Assembly: GCF_004917065.1 (NCBI RefSeq)
Contig: NZ_SSYA01000004.1
Span: forward strand, 58,357-122,356
Direction: 5' to 3'
Length of the DNA stretch: 64,000 nt
Source: Geomonas ferrireducens
GTDB lineage: Bacteria; Desulfobacterota; Desulfuromonadia; Geobacterales; Geobacteraceae
Shown here: in pieces, positions 16,902-26,658 of the stretch
How positions within the stretch are numbered: the first letter of the stretch is position 1
Layout: the number at the start of each line of letters is the position of its first letter
Position numbers and translations under genes: made by a program
Notes under the pieces: model-generated
The model's input: the letters and a program-made list of their open reading frames with translations, nothing else
Told to the model about the DNA's origin: nothing
Database searches by the model: none

Positions 16902-17663
16902 GTGGACATGAAACTTTCAGCATTATTGTCCCTTTTCGCAGTTCTCGTCCTTTCCCTGTACGCTATCCCTGCCAGTGCCATGAGTCCCAACGAGAAGTTG
17001 ATCTATGACGTCAGCTGGACCGGCGTCAAGGCGGGTACTACGGTGCAGGAGGCGGTCACCAAGGGGGGCGAGATCCACATCGTCACCACCACCCGCTCCA
17101 TGCCGTGGCTTGATACCTTCTTCAAGGTGGACGACCGCGCCGAATCCGTCGTGCAGCGCGGCAGCGGTGACCGGTTCGGTGTCCCCACCTATTTCCGCAA
17201 CAAGATCAGCGAAGGGAACCACCGAAAGCTCAAGGAGGCGCGTTTCGACCAGCAGAAACTGAAGGTCGAATCACGGGACCTCCTGCATAAGACCCAGCGC
17301 GTCGATGAAATAGGGCCCAACACCTTCGACCCGCTCTCCATCGTCTATTACGTGCGCAGCCTGCCACTCACCCCCGGCAAGTCGTTGCATGTCGATATCT
17401 ACGACTGCAAGAAACTCTGGAACACCGAGGTGAAGGTCTTGAACCGCCAGGAGATCGATACGCCGGTCGGGCGCTTCAAGACCATAGTGGTGCAGCCGCT
17501 TATGAAGGCGGATGGTTTCTTCAACCGTTCCGGCGAGATCAAGGTCTGGCTCACCGATGACGCGCTCAAGATCCCGGTCATGGTCACCACCAAGGTGAAA
17601 ATCGGCAAGATCAAGGCGATGCTGGTCGGGGGGAGTTACTGGCCGCAGAGTGCGCAGCGCTAG
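16902..17663 (+). CDS. DUF3108 domain periplasmic protein
   Basis: A 253-residue protein with a signal peptide (LSALLSLFAVLVLSLYAIPASAMS) and a DUF3108 beta domain: EKLIYDVSWTGVKAGTTVQEA, then DPLSIVYYVRSLPL and VWLTDDALKIPVMV. These features are typical of DUF3108 proteins, which are envelope proteins of unknown role. GAAGGG seven bases before the GTG at 16902 favours that start over the ATG at 16908. It follows the hpn operon by 120 bp and may be separately transcribed; a strong terminator follows. Confidence 0.85.
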   Translation: MDMKLSALLSLFAVLVLSLYAIPASAMSPNEKLIYDVSWTGVKAGTTVQEAVTKGGEIHIVTTTRSMPWLDTFFKVDDRAESVVQRGSGDRFGVPTYFRNKISEGNHRKLKEARFDQQKLKVESRDLLHKTQRVDEIGPNTFDPLSIVYYVRSLPLTPGKSLHVDIYDCKKLWNTEVKVLNRQEIDTPVGRFKTIVVQPLMKADGFFNRSGEIKVWLTDDALKIPVMVTTKVKIGKIKAMLVGGSYWPQSAQR

Positions 17664-17685
17664 GACGCTGCTCTCATCGTGAAAC

Positions 17686-17721
17686 AAAAGAGGCAAGGGC
17701 CGCGCGGCCCTTGCCTCTTTT
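17686..17721. terminator. strong bidirectional terminator
   Basis: A perfect 36-base palindrome: AAAAGAGGCAAGGGCC, a GCGC loop and the exact complement ending TTTT. It serves the DUF3108 gene on plus and asnS on minus. Confidence 0.95.
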
Positions 17722-17748
17722 CATGCCCGCTATGAAAGCGACGCGTCC

Positions 17749-19134
<1,386 letters not shown>

Positions 19135-19168
19135 ATAGGTAGCTCCGTTGGTGGATTTGGACGCATCA

Positions 19169-19197
19169 TTTATAACACAGAGGGAAAAGCGCGGCAA
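19169..19197 (-). promoter_or_regulatory. asnS promoter
   Basis: On the minus strand TTGCCG, a 17-base spacer and TATAAA. Its -35 lies 8 bp from the -35 of the divergent promoter at 19206, so the two are back to back. Confidence 0.7.
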
Positions 19198-19205
19198 AAG
19201 CATAG

Positions 19206-19233
19206 TTGACAGCCGGGGCGCCCTTCGTATAAG
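19206..19233 (+). promoter_or_regulatory. promoter of the PDZ-protein gene
   Basis: TTGACA (19206-19211), a 16-base spacer and TATAAG (19228-19233). The ATG is 10 bases past the -10, so the predicted transcript is leaderless or nearly so. Confidence 0.75.
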
Positions 19234-19243
19234 TTGACGCCCC

Positions 19244-19621
19244 ATGAACAGGATAATGTGTCTATTACAACTTTTGCTCCTGCTCGCCCTGCCCATGTCC
19301 GGCGAGGGGTCCGCTTTCGGCGGGGTCGGCATCGACGGCGTCCCAAGGGCCGACGGCACCATAGCGGTGCGGCAGATTGTGGCTGGAGGCCCCGCGCATC
19401 TCGCCGGCATCAAGGCGGGAGACATCATCGTCCAGGTGGACGGCACGCCGACCGCGGGAAGCGACTTCAAGTTCATCGTGGATCGACGCCTAAGGGGACG
19501 CGCCGGGACACCGGTCCTGATCCTGGTGCGCCGTCCCGGCAACCCGAAAACCCTGAGTTTCAAGATGATCCGGCGGCAGCTCGCCGTCGGCGGTGACAAA
19601 ACACAACCCAAGGGGAATTGA
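19244..19621 (+). CDS. secreted single-PDZ-domain protein
   Basis: A 125-residue protein: a signal peptide (NRIMCLLQLLLLLALPMSGEG) and one PDZ domain (AVRQIVAGGPAHLAGIKAGDIIVQVDG, carboxylate-binding loop region FGGVGIDG). No protease domain is attached. It would act in the periplasm, possibly as an adaptor for a protease or for the thiol protein encoded one base downstream. No Shine-Dalgarno is visible before the ATG; the promoter sits directly against the start. Confidence 0.85.
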   Translation: MNRIMCLLQLLLLLALPMSGEGSAFGGVGIDGVPRADGTIAVRQIVAGGPAHLAGIKAGDIIVQVDGTPTAGSDFKFIVDRRLRGRAGTPVLILVRRPGNPKTLSFKMIRRQLAVGGDKTQPKGN

Positions 19622-19622
19622 C

Positions 19623-19991
19623 ATGCGTATTCTGCTGACCGCCATCCTAGCCGCATCCCTGCTGATCCCGCTTTCCGGCTTCGGCGCCGAGCAACTTCCT
19701 CAGAGTCCGCTGGGGGTGCGCCCACAGGAAACGAAATACCCGAAGATCGTTCTCTTCTCCACCTCCTGGTGCCCGCACTGCAGGGCGGCCAAGGAATACT
19801 TCACCAGGAACAACATCCCCTTCATCAACCGGGATGTCGAGGTCGACCCCGAGGCGATGGCGCTTGTGACCGGCAAGTACAAGAGCCAGGGGGTTCCGGT
19901 CATCGTCATCGGCGACGACGCCAAGATCCTCAAGGGGTTTGAGGCGTCGCGCTTCGAGAAAGCGGTTGAGCAGGTGCGCAAGAAAAAGTAG
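19623..19991 (+). CDS. periplasmic glutaredoxin/thioredoxin-like protein
   Basis: A 122-residue protein with a signal peptide (RILLTAILAASLLIPLSGFGAEQL) and a glutaredoxin-fold domain. The CxxC active site is in STSWCPHCRAAKEYF, and QGVPVIVIGDD supplies the cis-proline. CPHC is the DsbA/DsbC-type dipeptide, so it may act in disulfide exchange or haem/copper centre assembly in the periplasm. AAGGGGA precedes the ATG, and it is cotranscribed with the PDZ gene (1 base gap). Confidence 0.88.
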   Translation: MRILLTAILAASLLIPLSGFGAEQLPQSPLGVRPQETKYPKIVLFSTSWCPHCRAAKEYFTRNNIPFINRDVEVDPEAMALVTGKYKSQGVPVIVIGDDAKILKGFEASRFEKAVEQVRKKK

Positions 19992-20016
19992 CGCCTGGCA
20001 GGCAGGGAAAAGAAGA

Positions 20017-20050
20017 GGGGGGAGCATGTCGCATGCTCCCCCCTTTTTTT
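20017..20050. terminator. intrinsic terminator between convergent genes
   Basis: A 12-bp stem (GGGGGGAGCATG with its complement), a TCG loop and seven T. It ends the thiol-protein operon on plus; the HD-GYP gene on minus ends just beyond it. Confidence 0.93.
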
Positions 20051-20053
20051 GTG

Positions 20054-21031
20054 TCAAATCTCTTCCGGCTCATCCTCGGCCAGCAACTGGAAGAGAACCT
20101 CCACCAGTTCCGGATCGAGGTTCGAGCCGCTCATCCCTTTCATGGTCCACAAAAGCTCGTCACGGTCGAAACCTTTGCGGTAGGGACGGTCCATGGTAAG
20201 CGCGTCGCAGATGTCGGCAGTGGCGACGATCTGGGCCTCCAGAGGGATCTTGTCGCCGGCAAGCCCGAAGGGGTAACCCTTGCCGTCGTAGCGCTCGTGG
20301 TGGTACAGGACGATCTCCTGGACCGTTTTCGAAAGGTTCGCCTTGCGCACCACCTCGCACCCCCATTCCGGGTGCTTCATGACGATGGAGAACTCCTCCT
20401 CGGTGAGGGCGCGCTCCGCGTTGAGGATCGCCTCCGGGACGCCGATCTTGCCGCAGTCGTGCAGCCAGCTGCCGTACCTTATCTCCTGCTGGGTGTCCTC
20501 CGAGATCCCCAGGCGCTCGGCCAGGCGCAGCGCAAGCGTCGCCACGCGGTCGCAGTGCCCCTTCGTGGAGGCGTCCTTAAGCTCGATGGTCTGCGCGAGG
20601 GAGTGCAGGATGAACTCGTCCTCCCGCTTGATCGCCTGCAAAACGCGATAGCGGCGGATGCCATCCTTCACCGCGCGCAGCATCTCAGCCTTCTTCCATG
20701 GCTTCAGCACGAAGCGGAAGACCTCTCCGCTGTTGATCGCGGCAAGGGTGGTCGCAAGATCGGCGCTGCCGGTCATCATGATCTTCACCGTGTGCGGCGA
20801 GACCTCCTTGATCCGCGACAGCAGCTCGACCCCACGCATACCCGGCATCTCGTTGTCCGAGACCACCACGGCAACCGAGTGGTGCTCCACGATCTCCAGG
20901 GCCTCCATAGCCGAGCCGGCGGTGAGGATATTGAGGCCCCGGTTCTCAAAGAGTTCACTGGTGTAGGCAAGGTAGCTCTTCTCGTCATCGACGAACAGGA
21001 CCGTCTCGCGTTGTAGCTCTCTGGTCGGCAT
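20054..21031 (-). CDS. response regulator with HD-GYP domain (RpfG-like c-di-GMP phosphodiesterase)
   Basis: A 325-residue two-domain protein. The receiver (VLFVDDEKSYL, phospho-Asp in VVVSDNEMPGM, lysine in VLKPWKK) is followed by an HD-GYP domain with HDCGKIGVPEAIL and HHERYDGKGYPFGLAGDKIP, the signatures of c-di-GMP phosphodiesterases. All metal-binding motifs look intact. I chose the ATG at 21031, with GGAGA about 9 bases upstream, over the TTG two codons earlier. No kinase gene adjoins it. Confidence 0.93.
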   Translation of the reverse strand: MPTRELQRETVLFVDDEKSYLAYTSELFENRGLNILTAGSAMEALEIVEHHSVAVVVSDNEMPGMRGVELLSRIKEVSPHTVKIMMTGSADLATTLAAINSGEVFRFVLKPWKKAEMLRAVKDGIRRYRVLQAIKREDEFILHSLAQTIELKDASTKGHCDRVATLALRLAERLGISEDTQQEIRYGSWLHDCGKIGVPEAILNAERALTEEEFSIVMKHPEWGCEVVRKANLSKTVQEIVLYHHERYDGKGYPFGLAGDKIPLEAQIVATADICDALTMDRPYRKGFDRDELLWTMKGMSGSNLDPELVEVLFQLLAEDEPEEI

Positions 21032-21159
21032 CTTCAAGGTCTCCGATGGCTCATTAAGGAACCGCCTTGTACTTATCGGCAGGGAAGCTCATTGGAAAAG
21101 CAAAAAATGCACATGCGGCAAACTTGTAATGTTTTTGCGGTGCTAGCCCGCCGCTCTGC

Positions 21160-21187
21160 TTGACATGGCAGGCAAGAGCGGTACCAT
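21160..21187 (+). promoter_or_regulatory. candidate promoter for the MerR-type HTH gene
   Basis: TTGACA (21160-21165), a 16-base spacer and TACCAT (21182-21187). The -35 is perfect, the -10 is poor. It would give a leader of about 85 bases to the ATG at 21278. Confidence 0.45.
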
Positions 21188-21277
21188 CCAACGGTGGAAT
21201 CTGTAATTAAAACCGAGCCCGCGCCCTTCTATAGAACGCGTCCAAGCTGTGGCCGGAGCTGGTTAAAGGGGGATATC

Positions 21278-21460
21278 ATGCTGGCATCGAAGACCTGGTT
21301 CACGGTGGCGCAAGCCTGCGAACACTTCGGCGTGGAAGAGGAGCGTCTGCAGGTATGGATCGACGAAGGGGTGATCCGCACCGAGGAAGAAAACGGGAAG
21401 GTAGTGAGGGTAAACGCGGACGATATCGAGCTTAAAGTGGCAGAGCTGACAGGGATCTGA
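21278..21460 (+). CDS. small MerR/excisionase-type HTH protein
   Basis: A 60-residue protein that is essentially one winged-helix DNA-binding domain: [47 protein letters not shown]. The layout (helix-turn-helix, wing, start of a dimer helix) fits the helix-turn-helix_17/MerR group. No integrase is nearby, so it is probably not an excisionase. AAAGGGGG precedes the ATG. A heptad array begins two bases after its stop. Confidence 0.8.
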   Translation: MLASKTWFTVAQACEHFGVEEERLQVWIDEGVIRTEEENGKVVRVNADDIELKVAELTGI

Positions 21461-21462
21461 AC

Positions 21463-21497
21463 CAATTGACAATTGACAGTTGGCCATTGACAAAGTT
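21463..21497 (+). repeat. heptad array, 5 x CAATTGA-like, left arm
   Basis: Units CAATTGA, CAATTGA, CAGTTGG, CCATTGA and CAAAGTT. An oppositely oriented five-unit array lies at 21610-21644. The 112 bases between contain a 7-bp hairpin (ATGACAC 21514-21520 with GTGTCAT 21530-21536) and no gene. Confidence 0.85.
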
Positions 21498-21609
21498 GCC
21501 GCACGGCAGGCAGATGACACGCAATGAGTGTGTCATGTATACGCATCGCTAAAGCTTTTGCGGTGAATGACGAATAGCAAAGGTAGCGACGCAATTGCCC
21601 TCACTGTTT

Positions 21610-21644
21610 TTCATTGTCAATTGTCCATCGTCAATCATCAATTG
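21610..21644 (+). repeat. heptad array, 5 x TCAATTG-like, right arm
   Basis: Units TTCATTG, TCAATTG, TCCATCG, TCAATCA and TCAATTG, the inverse of the array at 21463-21497. It ends 17 bases before the CheX-like start. The same arm symmetry is seen for the GTTCAAC/GAACGTT pairs. Confidence 0.85.
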
Positions 21645-21661
21645 TTGTAAAGGGGGTTGCC

Positions 21662-22165
21662 TTGAGCAACAGCATAACGTTCGAAGAGATCATGTTCACC
21701 ATCATGTCGGCCACCCAGGACACCTTCAAGAGCTACATGAACACGGACATCTTTGCCGGCAAGGTAGAGAAGAAGATCAACCCGCTGCACTCCGACGTGG
21801 TCGGGATCGTGGGGGTTGCCGGCGACCGTGTCGGCTACATCATCTTTGCCACGGAGAAAGGGCCCGCGGAGCAGATCGCCAAGGACCTGCTGATGATCGA
21901 GGAGGCCGATGACGAAGCCATCTCGGACGCGGTCGGCGAGGTGGCGAACAACATCGCCGGCGTCTTCAAGACCAAGTACCACGAACAGTACGGCAGCGTC
22001 GCCCTGGGGCTTCCCCTGGTGCTGTCGGGGCGGCTGCGCCCCATGACCGACCCCCCCGAGCCCAGCACCACGGACGGGAGCATGAGCGTGCAGTGTAAAG
22101 GGGTTACCATCCCCTTCACCACCATGGACGGCAGGCTCCATTTCCGGGTCATGGTCTACATGTAA
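21662..22165 (+). CDS. CheX-like chemotaxis phosphatase-family protein
   Basis: A 167-residue protein of the CheC/CheX family. The phosphatase-type signature E-x-x-N is present once, in AVGEVANNIAGVF, as in CheX. GVAGDRVGYIIFAT and LVLSGRLRP match the alpha/beta core. Such proteins dephosphorylate CheY-P or related receivers. I chose the TTG at 21662 with AAAGGGGG five bases upstream; earlier in-frame codons fall in the heptad array. No che genes adjoin, so its partner receiver is unknown. A bidirectional terminator follows. Confidence 0.82.
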   Translation: MSNSITFEEIMFTIMSATQDTFKSYMNTDIFAGKVEKKINPLHSDVVGIVGVAGDRVGYIIFATEKGPAEQIAKDLLMIEEADDEAISDAVGEVANNIAGVFKTKYHEQYGSVALGLPLVLSGRLRPMTDPPEPSTTDGSMSVQCKGVTIPFTTMDGRLHFRVMVYM

Positions 22166-22227
22166 AGAGAAGGTTGGAGTCGGGGCCGTACCGGGCCGAT
22201 TGAAACGGCTCCTCCGTCATACACATG

Positions 22228-22267
22228 AAAAAGCCCCCGCTGCCATTACGGCAACGGGGGCTTTTTT
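22228..22267. terminator. bidirectional terminator between cheX-like gene and fumarase
   Basis: A-rich flank, then AGCCCCCG-CTGCC, an ATTAC loop and the complement ending CGGGGGCT with six T. It works on both strands. Confidence 0.94.
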
Positions 22268-22290
22268 CGTCCTAGGGTCTGTCTTACTTG

Positions 22291-23916
22291 TTAGATCCCG
22301 AGCTGCTTGAAGAAGTCGTTACCCTTGTCGTCCACGAGGATGAACGCCGGGAAGTCCTCAACCTCGATCTTCCAGACCGCCTCCATGCCGAGTTCGGGGA
22401 AGTCGATGCACTCGACCTTCTTGATGTTCTCCTCGGCGAGGATGGCGGCAGGGCCGCCGATGGAGCCGAGGTAGAAGCCGCCGTGTTTCTTGCACGCGTC
22501 GGTTACCTGCTGCGAACGGTTACCCTTGGCGATCATGACCATGGAGCCGCCGTTTGCCTGCAGCAGATCGACGTAGGAGTCCATGCGCCCTGCGGTGGTC
22601 GGGCCGAAGGAGCCGGAGGGCTTCCCTTTCGGGGTCTTCGCCGGGCCGGCGTAGTAGATCGGATGGTTCTTCAGGTACTCGGGGAGCGGCTTGCCGGAGT
22701 CGAGGATCTCCTTGAACTTCGCGTGCGCGATGTCGCGGCCGACCACGATGGTGCCGGAGAGAAGGAGCGGTGTGGAGACCGGGTGCTTGGTCAGCTCGGC
22801 GAGGATATCCTTCATCGGCTGGTTCAGGTTGATCCTGACGCCGTGCTCGTGCTTGCCGCGGAAACGCTCGGGGATCAGGCGGCCCGGGTTGTCGTCCATC
22901 TGCTCGACCCAGATCCCTTCCTTGTTGATCTTCGCCTTGATGTTGCGGTCCGCGGAGCAGGAAACGCCCATGCCGACCGGGCAGGAGGCACCGTGGCGCG
23001 GCAGGCGGACGATGCGCACGTCGTGGGCGAAGTACTTGCCGCCGAACTGGGCGCCGATGCCGCTTTTCTGCGCCTCTTCGAGGAGGAGCTTCTCGAGTTC
23101 GAGGTCGCGGAAGGCCTGGCCGTGCTCGTTGCCGCTGGTGGGGAGCGCGTCGAGGTACTTGGCGCTGGCAAGCTTCACGGTCTTAAGGTTTGCTTCGGCG
23201 CTGGTGCCGCCGATGGCGAAGGCCAGGTGGTACGGCGGGCAGGCCGCGGTGCCCAGCGTCTTCATCTTGGCGACCAGGAATTTCACGAGGCTGTCCGGGT
23301 TAAGGAGCGCCTTGGTCTCCTGGTAGAGGTAGGTCTTGTTGGCGGAGCCGCCCCCCTTGGCCATGAAGAGGAACTTGTACTCGGCGCCTTTGGTGGCGTA
23401 GAGGTCGATCTGGGCCGGGAGGTTCGTGCCGGTGTTGATCTCCTTGTACATGTCGAGCGCGACGGTCTGCGAGTAGCGCAGGTTCTCCTCTGTGTAGGTC
23501 TTGTAGACCCCCTTGGAGAGGTACTCCTCGTCGTTGGCGCCGGTCCAGACCTGCTGGCCCTTCTTGCCCATGACGATGGCGGTGCCGGTGTCCTGGCAGA
23601 TCGGGAGTTCGAAGTTGGCGGCAACCTCGGCGTTTCTCAGAAAGGCGAGGGCGACACCCTTGTCGTTCTGGGAAGCTTCCGGATCGGCCAGGATCTTCGC
23701 TACCATCTCGTTGTGTTCGGGGCGGAGCAGGAAGGAGAGGTCCTTCATGGCGGCGTTGGCCACCACGGTGAGGGCCTCGGGAGCGACCTTGAGGACCTCC
23801 TGGCCATCGAAGTTGGCGACCGAAACGTACTGCTTGGAGTCCGGGATGAGGCGGTACTTGGTGGTGTCCGGCCCGAGCGGGAAAGCTTCCTGGTACTTGA
23901 ACTCTGGAGTTGCCAT
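22291..23916 (-). CDS. class I fumarate hydratase (iron-sulfur)
   Basis: A 541-residue single-chain class I fumarase that interconverts fumarate and malate with a labile 4Fe-4S cluster. The N-terminal domain has [11 protein letters not shown] and [28 protein letters not shown] and the C-terminal [15 protein letters not shown] plus [22 protein letters not shown] match FumA/FumB. The length fits the fused form. AAAGGAG lies 10 bases before the ATG at 23916. Members of this family sometimes also act on tartrate or mesaconate. Confidence 0.95.
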   Translation of the reverse strand: MATPEFKYQEAFPLGPDTTKYRLIPDSKQYVSVANFDGQEVLKVAPEALTVVANAAMKDLSFLLRPEHNEMVAKILADPEASQNDKGVALAFLRNAEVAANFELPICQDTGTAIVMGKKGQQVWTGANDEEYLSKGVYKTYTEENLRYSQTVALDMYKEINTGTNLPAQIDLYATKGAEYKFLFMAKGGGSANKTYLYQETKALLNPDSLVKFLVAKMKTLGTAACPPYHLAFAIGGTSAEANLKTVKLASAKYLDALPTSGNEHGQAFRDLELEKLLLEEAQKSGIGAQFGGKYFAHDVRIVRLPRHGASCPVGMGVSCSADRNIKAKINKEGIWVEQMDDNPGRLIPERFRGKHEHGVRINLNQPMKDILAELTKHPVSTPLLLSGTIVVGRDIAHAKFKEILDSGKPLPEYLKNHPIYYAGPAKTPKGKPSGSFGPTTAGRMDSYVDLLQANGGSMVMIAKGNRSQQVTDACKKHGGFYLGSIGGPAAILAEENIKKVECIDFPELGMEAVWKIEVEDFPAFILVDDKGNDFFKQLGI

Positions 23917-23991
23917 CGGTTCTGTTCTCCTTTGCGTGGGATTGATGGTGATCGGCTGGTATCTGGGCCTGCCGGGAGTGCGGCAGAAAAT

Positions 23992-24021
23992 TGTATACAG
24001 TACTGCCGGAATATATTGCAA
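23992..24021 (-). promoter_or_regulatory. candidate fumarase promoter
   Basis: On minus, TTGCAA (24016-24021), an 18-base spacer and TATACA (23992-23997). It gives a leader of about 70 bases. The spacing is long and the -35 imperfect. Confidence 0.45.
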
Positions 24022-24062
24022 ATGTCTTACTTTGTCGAGAGGTAAGTTGGCCCGAAGGAAGC

Positions 24063-24100
24063 CCAAAAAGAAAGGCCCGTCCGGAAATGCCGGACGGGCC
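24063..24100 (-). terminator. terminator of the fadL-lipase operon
   Basis: An 11-bp stem GGCCCGTCCGG with its complement around a 5-base loop (24074-24100), followed on the minus strand by TTTCTTTTT. It is 39 bases past the lipase stop. Confidence 0.88.
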
Positions 24101-24138
24101 GTGGACGCGGCCGCAAGGAGCGATGGAAGGAGGGGGCG

Positions 24139-26628
24139 TCAGTCGCGCGGCGTGAAGAGCCTCATCACGCGCGGCGGGAGCGCCCGGTACGGGAGCGTGG
24201 TGCCGGCAACGGCTGCCGCGCGCGGCAGTGCGGTAGAGGTGACCGTCGGGTCGACGGCGATGCCGTTACGGACGAAATACACCATCTGACGCTGGGCAAG
24301 CTGGAAGGTGACCGGGGAGCTCGCCTGGTCGATCAGCATGCCGTGCGTCGCGTCCTGCTCGTCGAACTGGAAGTAACCTTCGCGCGGGGCGGTCGCGGCG
24401 GCGTCGCCCGCCGCGGTCGCGATCTTGAAGACCGGTACGCCGTCGGCGAGGGTCATCATGGACGGCGCCGGGACCCGCCCGGAGAGGTAGCTCAACTGGT
24501 CGAAGCCGGGCGCCACGGCGAGCGCCGCGGGAGTTCCGAGCAAGCCACGACCGCCGAGGGCGTCCCCCAGGTAGCGGGTCGCCGAGTTAGGGATCACTAG
24601 GTCGCCGTTCAGAGGCAGGCCGTCGGCGAAGCTCGTGGTGGTCGCCTCCTGCATCAGGAGTCGTCCGGAAAGGCGCGAGGGGAGGAGGGCCGCCGTAGCG
24701 AGGTTCGGGAGGGGCGTCGTCATCGTCGCCGGATCTACCGGGTCGAGTACGGACTGGGTGAGCTGGAAGAACTGCTCGTAGGTCGGGGTTCCCGGCATCA
24801 CCCCTTGTGCGGCGAGCCCCGCGTTCAGGCTCGGGCCGAAGTCGGCGCTGTCGCGCAAAAGGTAGGCGATACGTCCGCCGGGGACGCTGAAGAGCCCCTT
24901 CATATCCGCGTCCAGGCTCGCCTGGGTGTAGGGGGGGGTGCCGGGGGCGCCGGACAGGGTGGTGTTGCCGGCCAGGTAGTATGCGCCGACGATGGAGCCC
25001 AAACTGAGACCGACGTACTTCGGTTTGACCTTCGGGTTGGGTGCGTTCGCTCCCAAGGGGGCGAACCCCTGTGCCGCGAAGGGGGCGCCGAAGGTCGGGG
25101 TGGCGAGGACCAGTTCCAGCCGGTCCAGGTTGAACGCGGCCTGCTCGATGTTGGTGCGTGCGGCGAGCGGCGCGCCCAGGGCGATGAAGTCCTCACCCCA
25201 TTTCGTGCCGGTCACGTGCCCCGGCAGGGCAAGCTCGCCGTGCAGCGGGAGATCGATGGCGACCACGGCGTAGCCGGCCCCGTTGAGCGCACCTGCCACG
25301 GCGATGGCCTGCTCCTTCCTGCCGTCGATGCCGTGCTGGAAGATGACGAGCGGCCACCCGCCGGCGGGGGGCGTCCCCGCAGGCGCGAAGTAGACGAAGG
25401 GAACCTGCCGCTCCGTGTAGTAGTAACCGGTGAGCCGCCCGGTCCCCGGCTCGCGGTACGGCTGGAGCACCGCGCTTGCCGCGCTGTAGCTGCCGAAGGC
25501 GAGGTTCTGGTTCATGGCGGGGTTGCCGCGTGCGACGACCGGATTCATCGAGAGGTCGGCGCTGGTGAAGCTCCCGGTGACGACGGAGCCGACCGCCGGC
25601 GGTACGACGACCGGGAGACCGGTCCCCGCGAGTACCGCGCCCCAGTAGACGGCGGGTGCGAGGGTGGCGGTGACCGTCGCGGCGTTGAGTCCGGCGCCGA
25701 GCCAGCTCTTGCCGGAAAGCCCTCCGGGGAGGTCGCTCCCGGCGGCGAACGCCCTCAGGGCGGTTTCCACCGGGAGGATGCTTCCAGGCGGATCGGCGGG
25801 GTCGACGGTAACGAAGCCCGCCGCGGTGGTGATGAAACGCCCGAGGAGCGCGATCTGGCTGCGGCTCGTCACCGTACTCTGGGTAGGAGCCGCGATCAGG
25901 TCGTTCATGACCTTCGCGTAGCCCGAAAAAAGGACCTTCCCGTTGGCGCCGGTCGTATTCTGCCGGATGCGCTCCAGGGGGGCGAAGGGGCCCGCCAGTG
26001 CCGAAGTGGATTTGAGCGCCGAGAAGTAGACGGAACTTCCCACCGAGCCGCCGGTGGCGGCGTCTTTCACCCGGTTGGTGACCAGGTAGAGGTAGCGGGT
26101 CGCGGGGAGGAGCGGGAACCTCGGGAAGAGCGAGACGTCGCCGGCGCCGGGACGGTAGCTGAAGGTGAAGCCGGCGGTCACGTCGGTGAAGCGAAGGGGC
26201 GCGTTCTCGGTGGCGTCGGGGAGGGCGCTGTCGGCGCCGACCTGGAACACCTTGATGTTGGTTCCGTTCACCGTATCCGGGCGCAGCGGTCGCGCGAAAC
26301 GTATGTAGATGGGGGCGTTCACCCCGGCCACCGCGCCGGTCCCCCCGACTTCGTACCGGTTCACGTAGGCAAGCGCCTCCAGAGGGTTCATCGGGCGGTT
26401 CGCAGGGCGCACCCCCACCACCCCCGTCGCCGGGTCGGCGTACTGGGTGATGGGATCGGCCGCCGCTGCCGTGGCGAGCACGTTCGGGAGCGGGACGACC
26501 CCGGCGCTCGGGTCGAAGAGGGCGGTGTTGGGGCTCTCCTCCTGGTGGACGCCGGAGTCCGAGCCGCAGCCGGCCAGGGTGAACAGCAGACAGATGACGC
26601 AGCAAAGGCGTAGCAGTTGCTCTCTCAT
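24139..26628 (-). CDS. VolA/Pla-1-type surface lipase lipoprotein
   Basis: An 829-residue lipoprotein. The lipobox is LAGC with Cys near residue 21 (LLFTLAGCGSDSG). An Ig-like region with PIYIRFARPLRPDTVNG follows. The C-terminal alpha/beta hydrolase has VIFQHGIDGRKEQAIAVAGAL, DLPLHGELALPG and the nucleophile elbow GLSLG in VGLSLGSIVGAYYLAG. These match the Pla-1/cef lipases, including VolA, a surface lysophospholipase that feeds FadL in Vibrio. GGAGAG precedes the ATG. It lies 30 bp downstream of fadL, in the same operon. Confidence 0.87.
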   Translation of the reverse strand: MREQLLRLCCVICLLFTLAGCGSDSGVHQEESPNTALFDPSAGVVPLPNVLATAAAADPITQYADPATGVVGVRPANRPMNPLEALAYVNRYEVGGTGAVAGVNAPIYIRFARPLRPDTVNGTNIKVFQVGADSALPDATENAPLRFTDVTAGFTFSYRPGAGDVSLFPRFPLLPATRYLYLVTNRVKDAATGGSVGSSVYFSALKSTSALAGPFAPLERIRQNTTGANGKVLFSGYAKVMNDLIAAPTQSTVTSRSQIALLGRFITTAAGFVTVDPADPPGSILPVETALRAFAAGSDLPGGLSGKSWLGAGLNAATVTATLAPAVYWGAVLAGTGLPVVVPPAVGSVVTGSFTSADLSMNPVVARGNPAMNQNLAFGSYSAASAVLQPYREPGTGRLTGYYYTERQVPFVYFAPAGTPPAGGWPLVIFQHGIDGRKEQAIAVAGALNGAGYAVVAIDLPLHGELALPGHVTGTKWGEDFIALGAPLAARTNIEQAAFNLDRLELVLATPTFGAPFAAQGFAPLGANAPNPKVKPKYVGLSLGSIVGAYYLAGNTTLSGAPGTPPYTQASLDADMKGLFSVPGGRIAYLLRDSADFGPSLNAGLAAQGVMPGTPTYEQFFQLTQSVLDPVDPATMTTPLPNLATAALLPSRLSGRLLMQEATTTSFADGLPLNGDLVIPNSATRYLGDALGGRGLLGTPAALAVAPGFDQLSYLSGRVPAPSMMTLADGVPVFKIATAAGDAAATAPREGYFQFDEQDATHGMLIDQASSPVTFQLAQRQMVYFVRNGIAVDPTVTSTALPRAAAVAGTTLPYRALPPRVMRLFTPRD

Positions 26629-26658
26629 GTGCTCTCCTTCGCGGCCGGAGGGGCCGTC

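Noticed and set aside
21085..21160. c-di-GMP (GEMM) riboswitch-like stretch TGCACATGCGGCAAAC
   Set aside because: The first module loosely resembles GEMM, but the second conserved CGCAAAGCC module and receptor stem are missing.
22288..24045. 585-codon plus-strand frame opposite fumarase
   Set aside because: Antisense shadow of a strongly conserved enzyme; no family signature.
24805..26613. 602-codon plus-strand frame opposite the lipase
   Set aside because: Antisense shadow; extremely Gly/Arg/Glu-rich with no domain signs.
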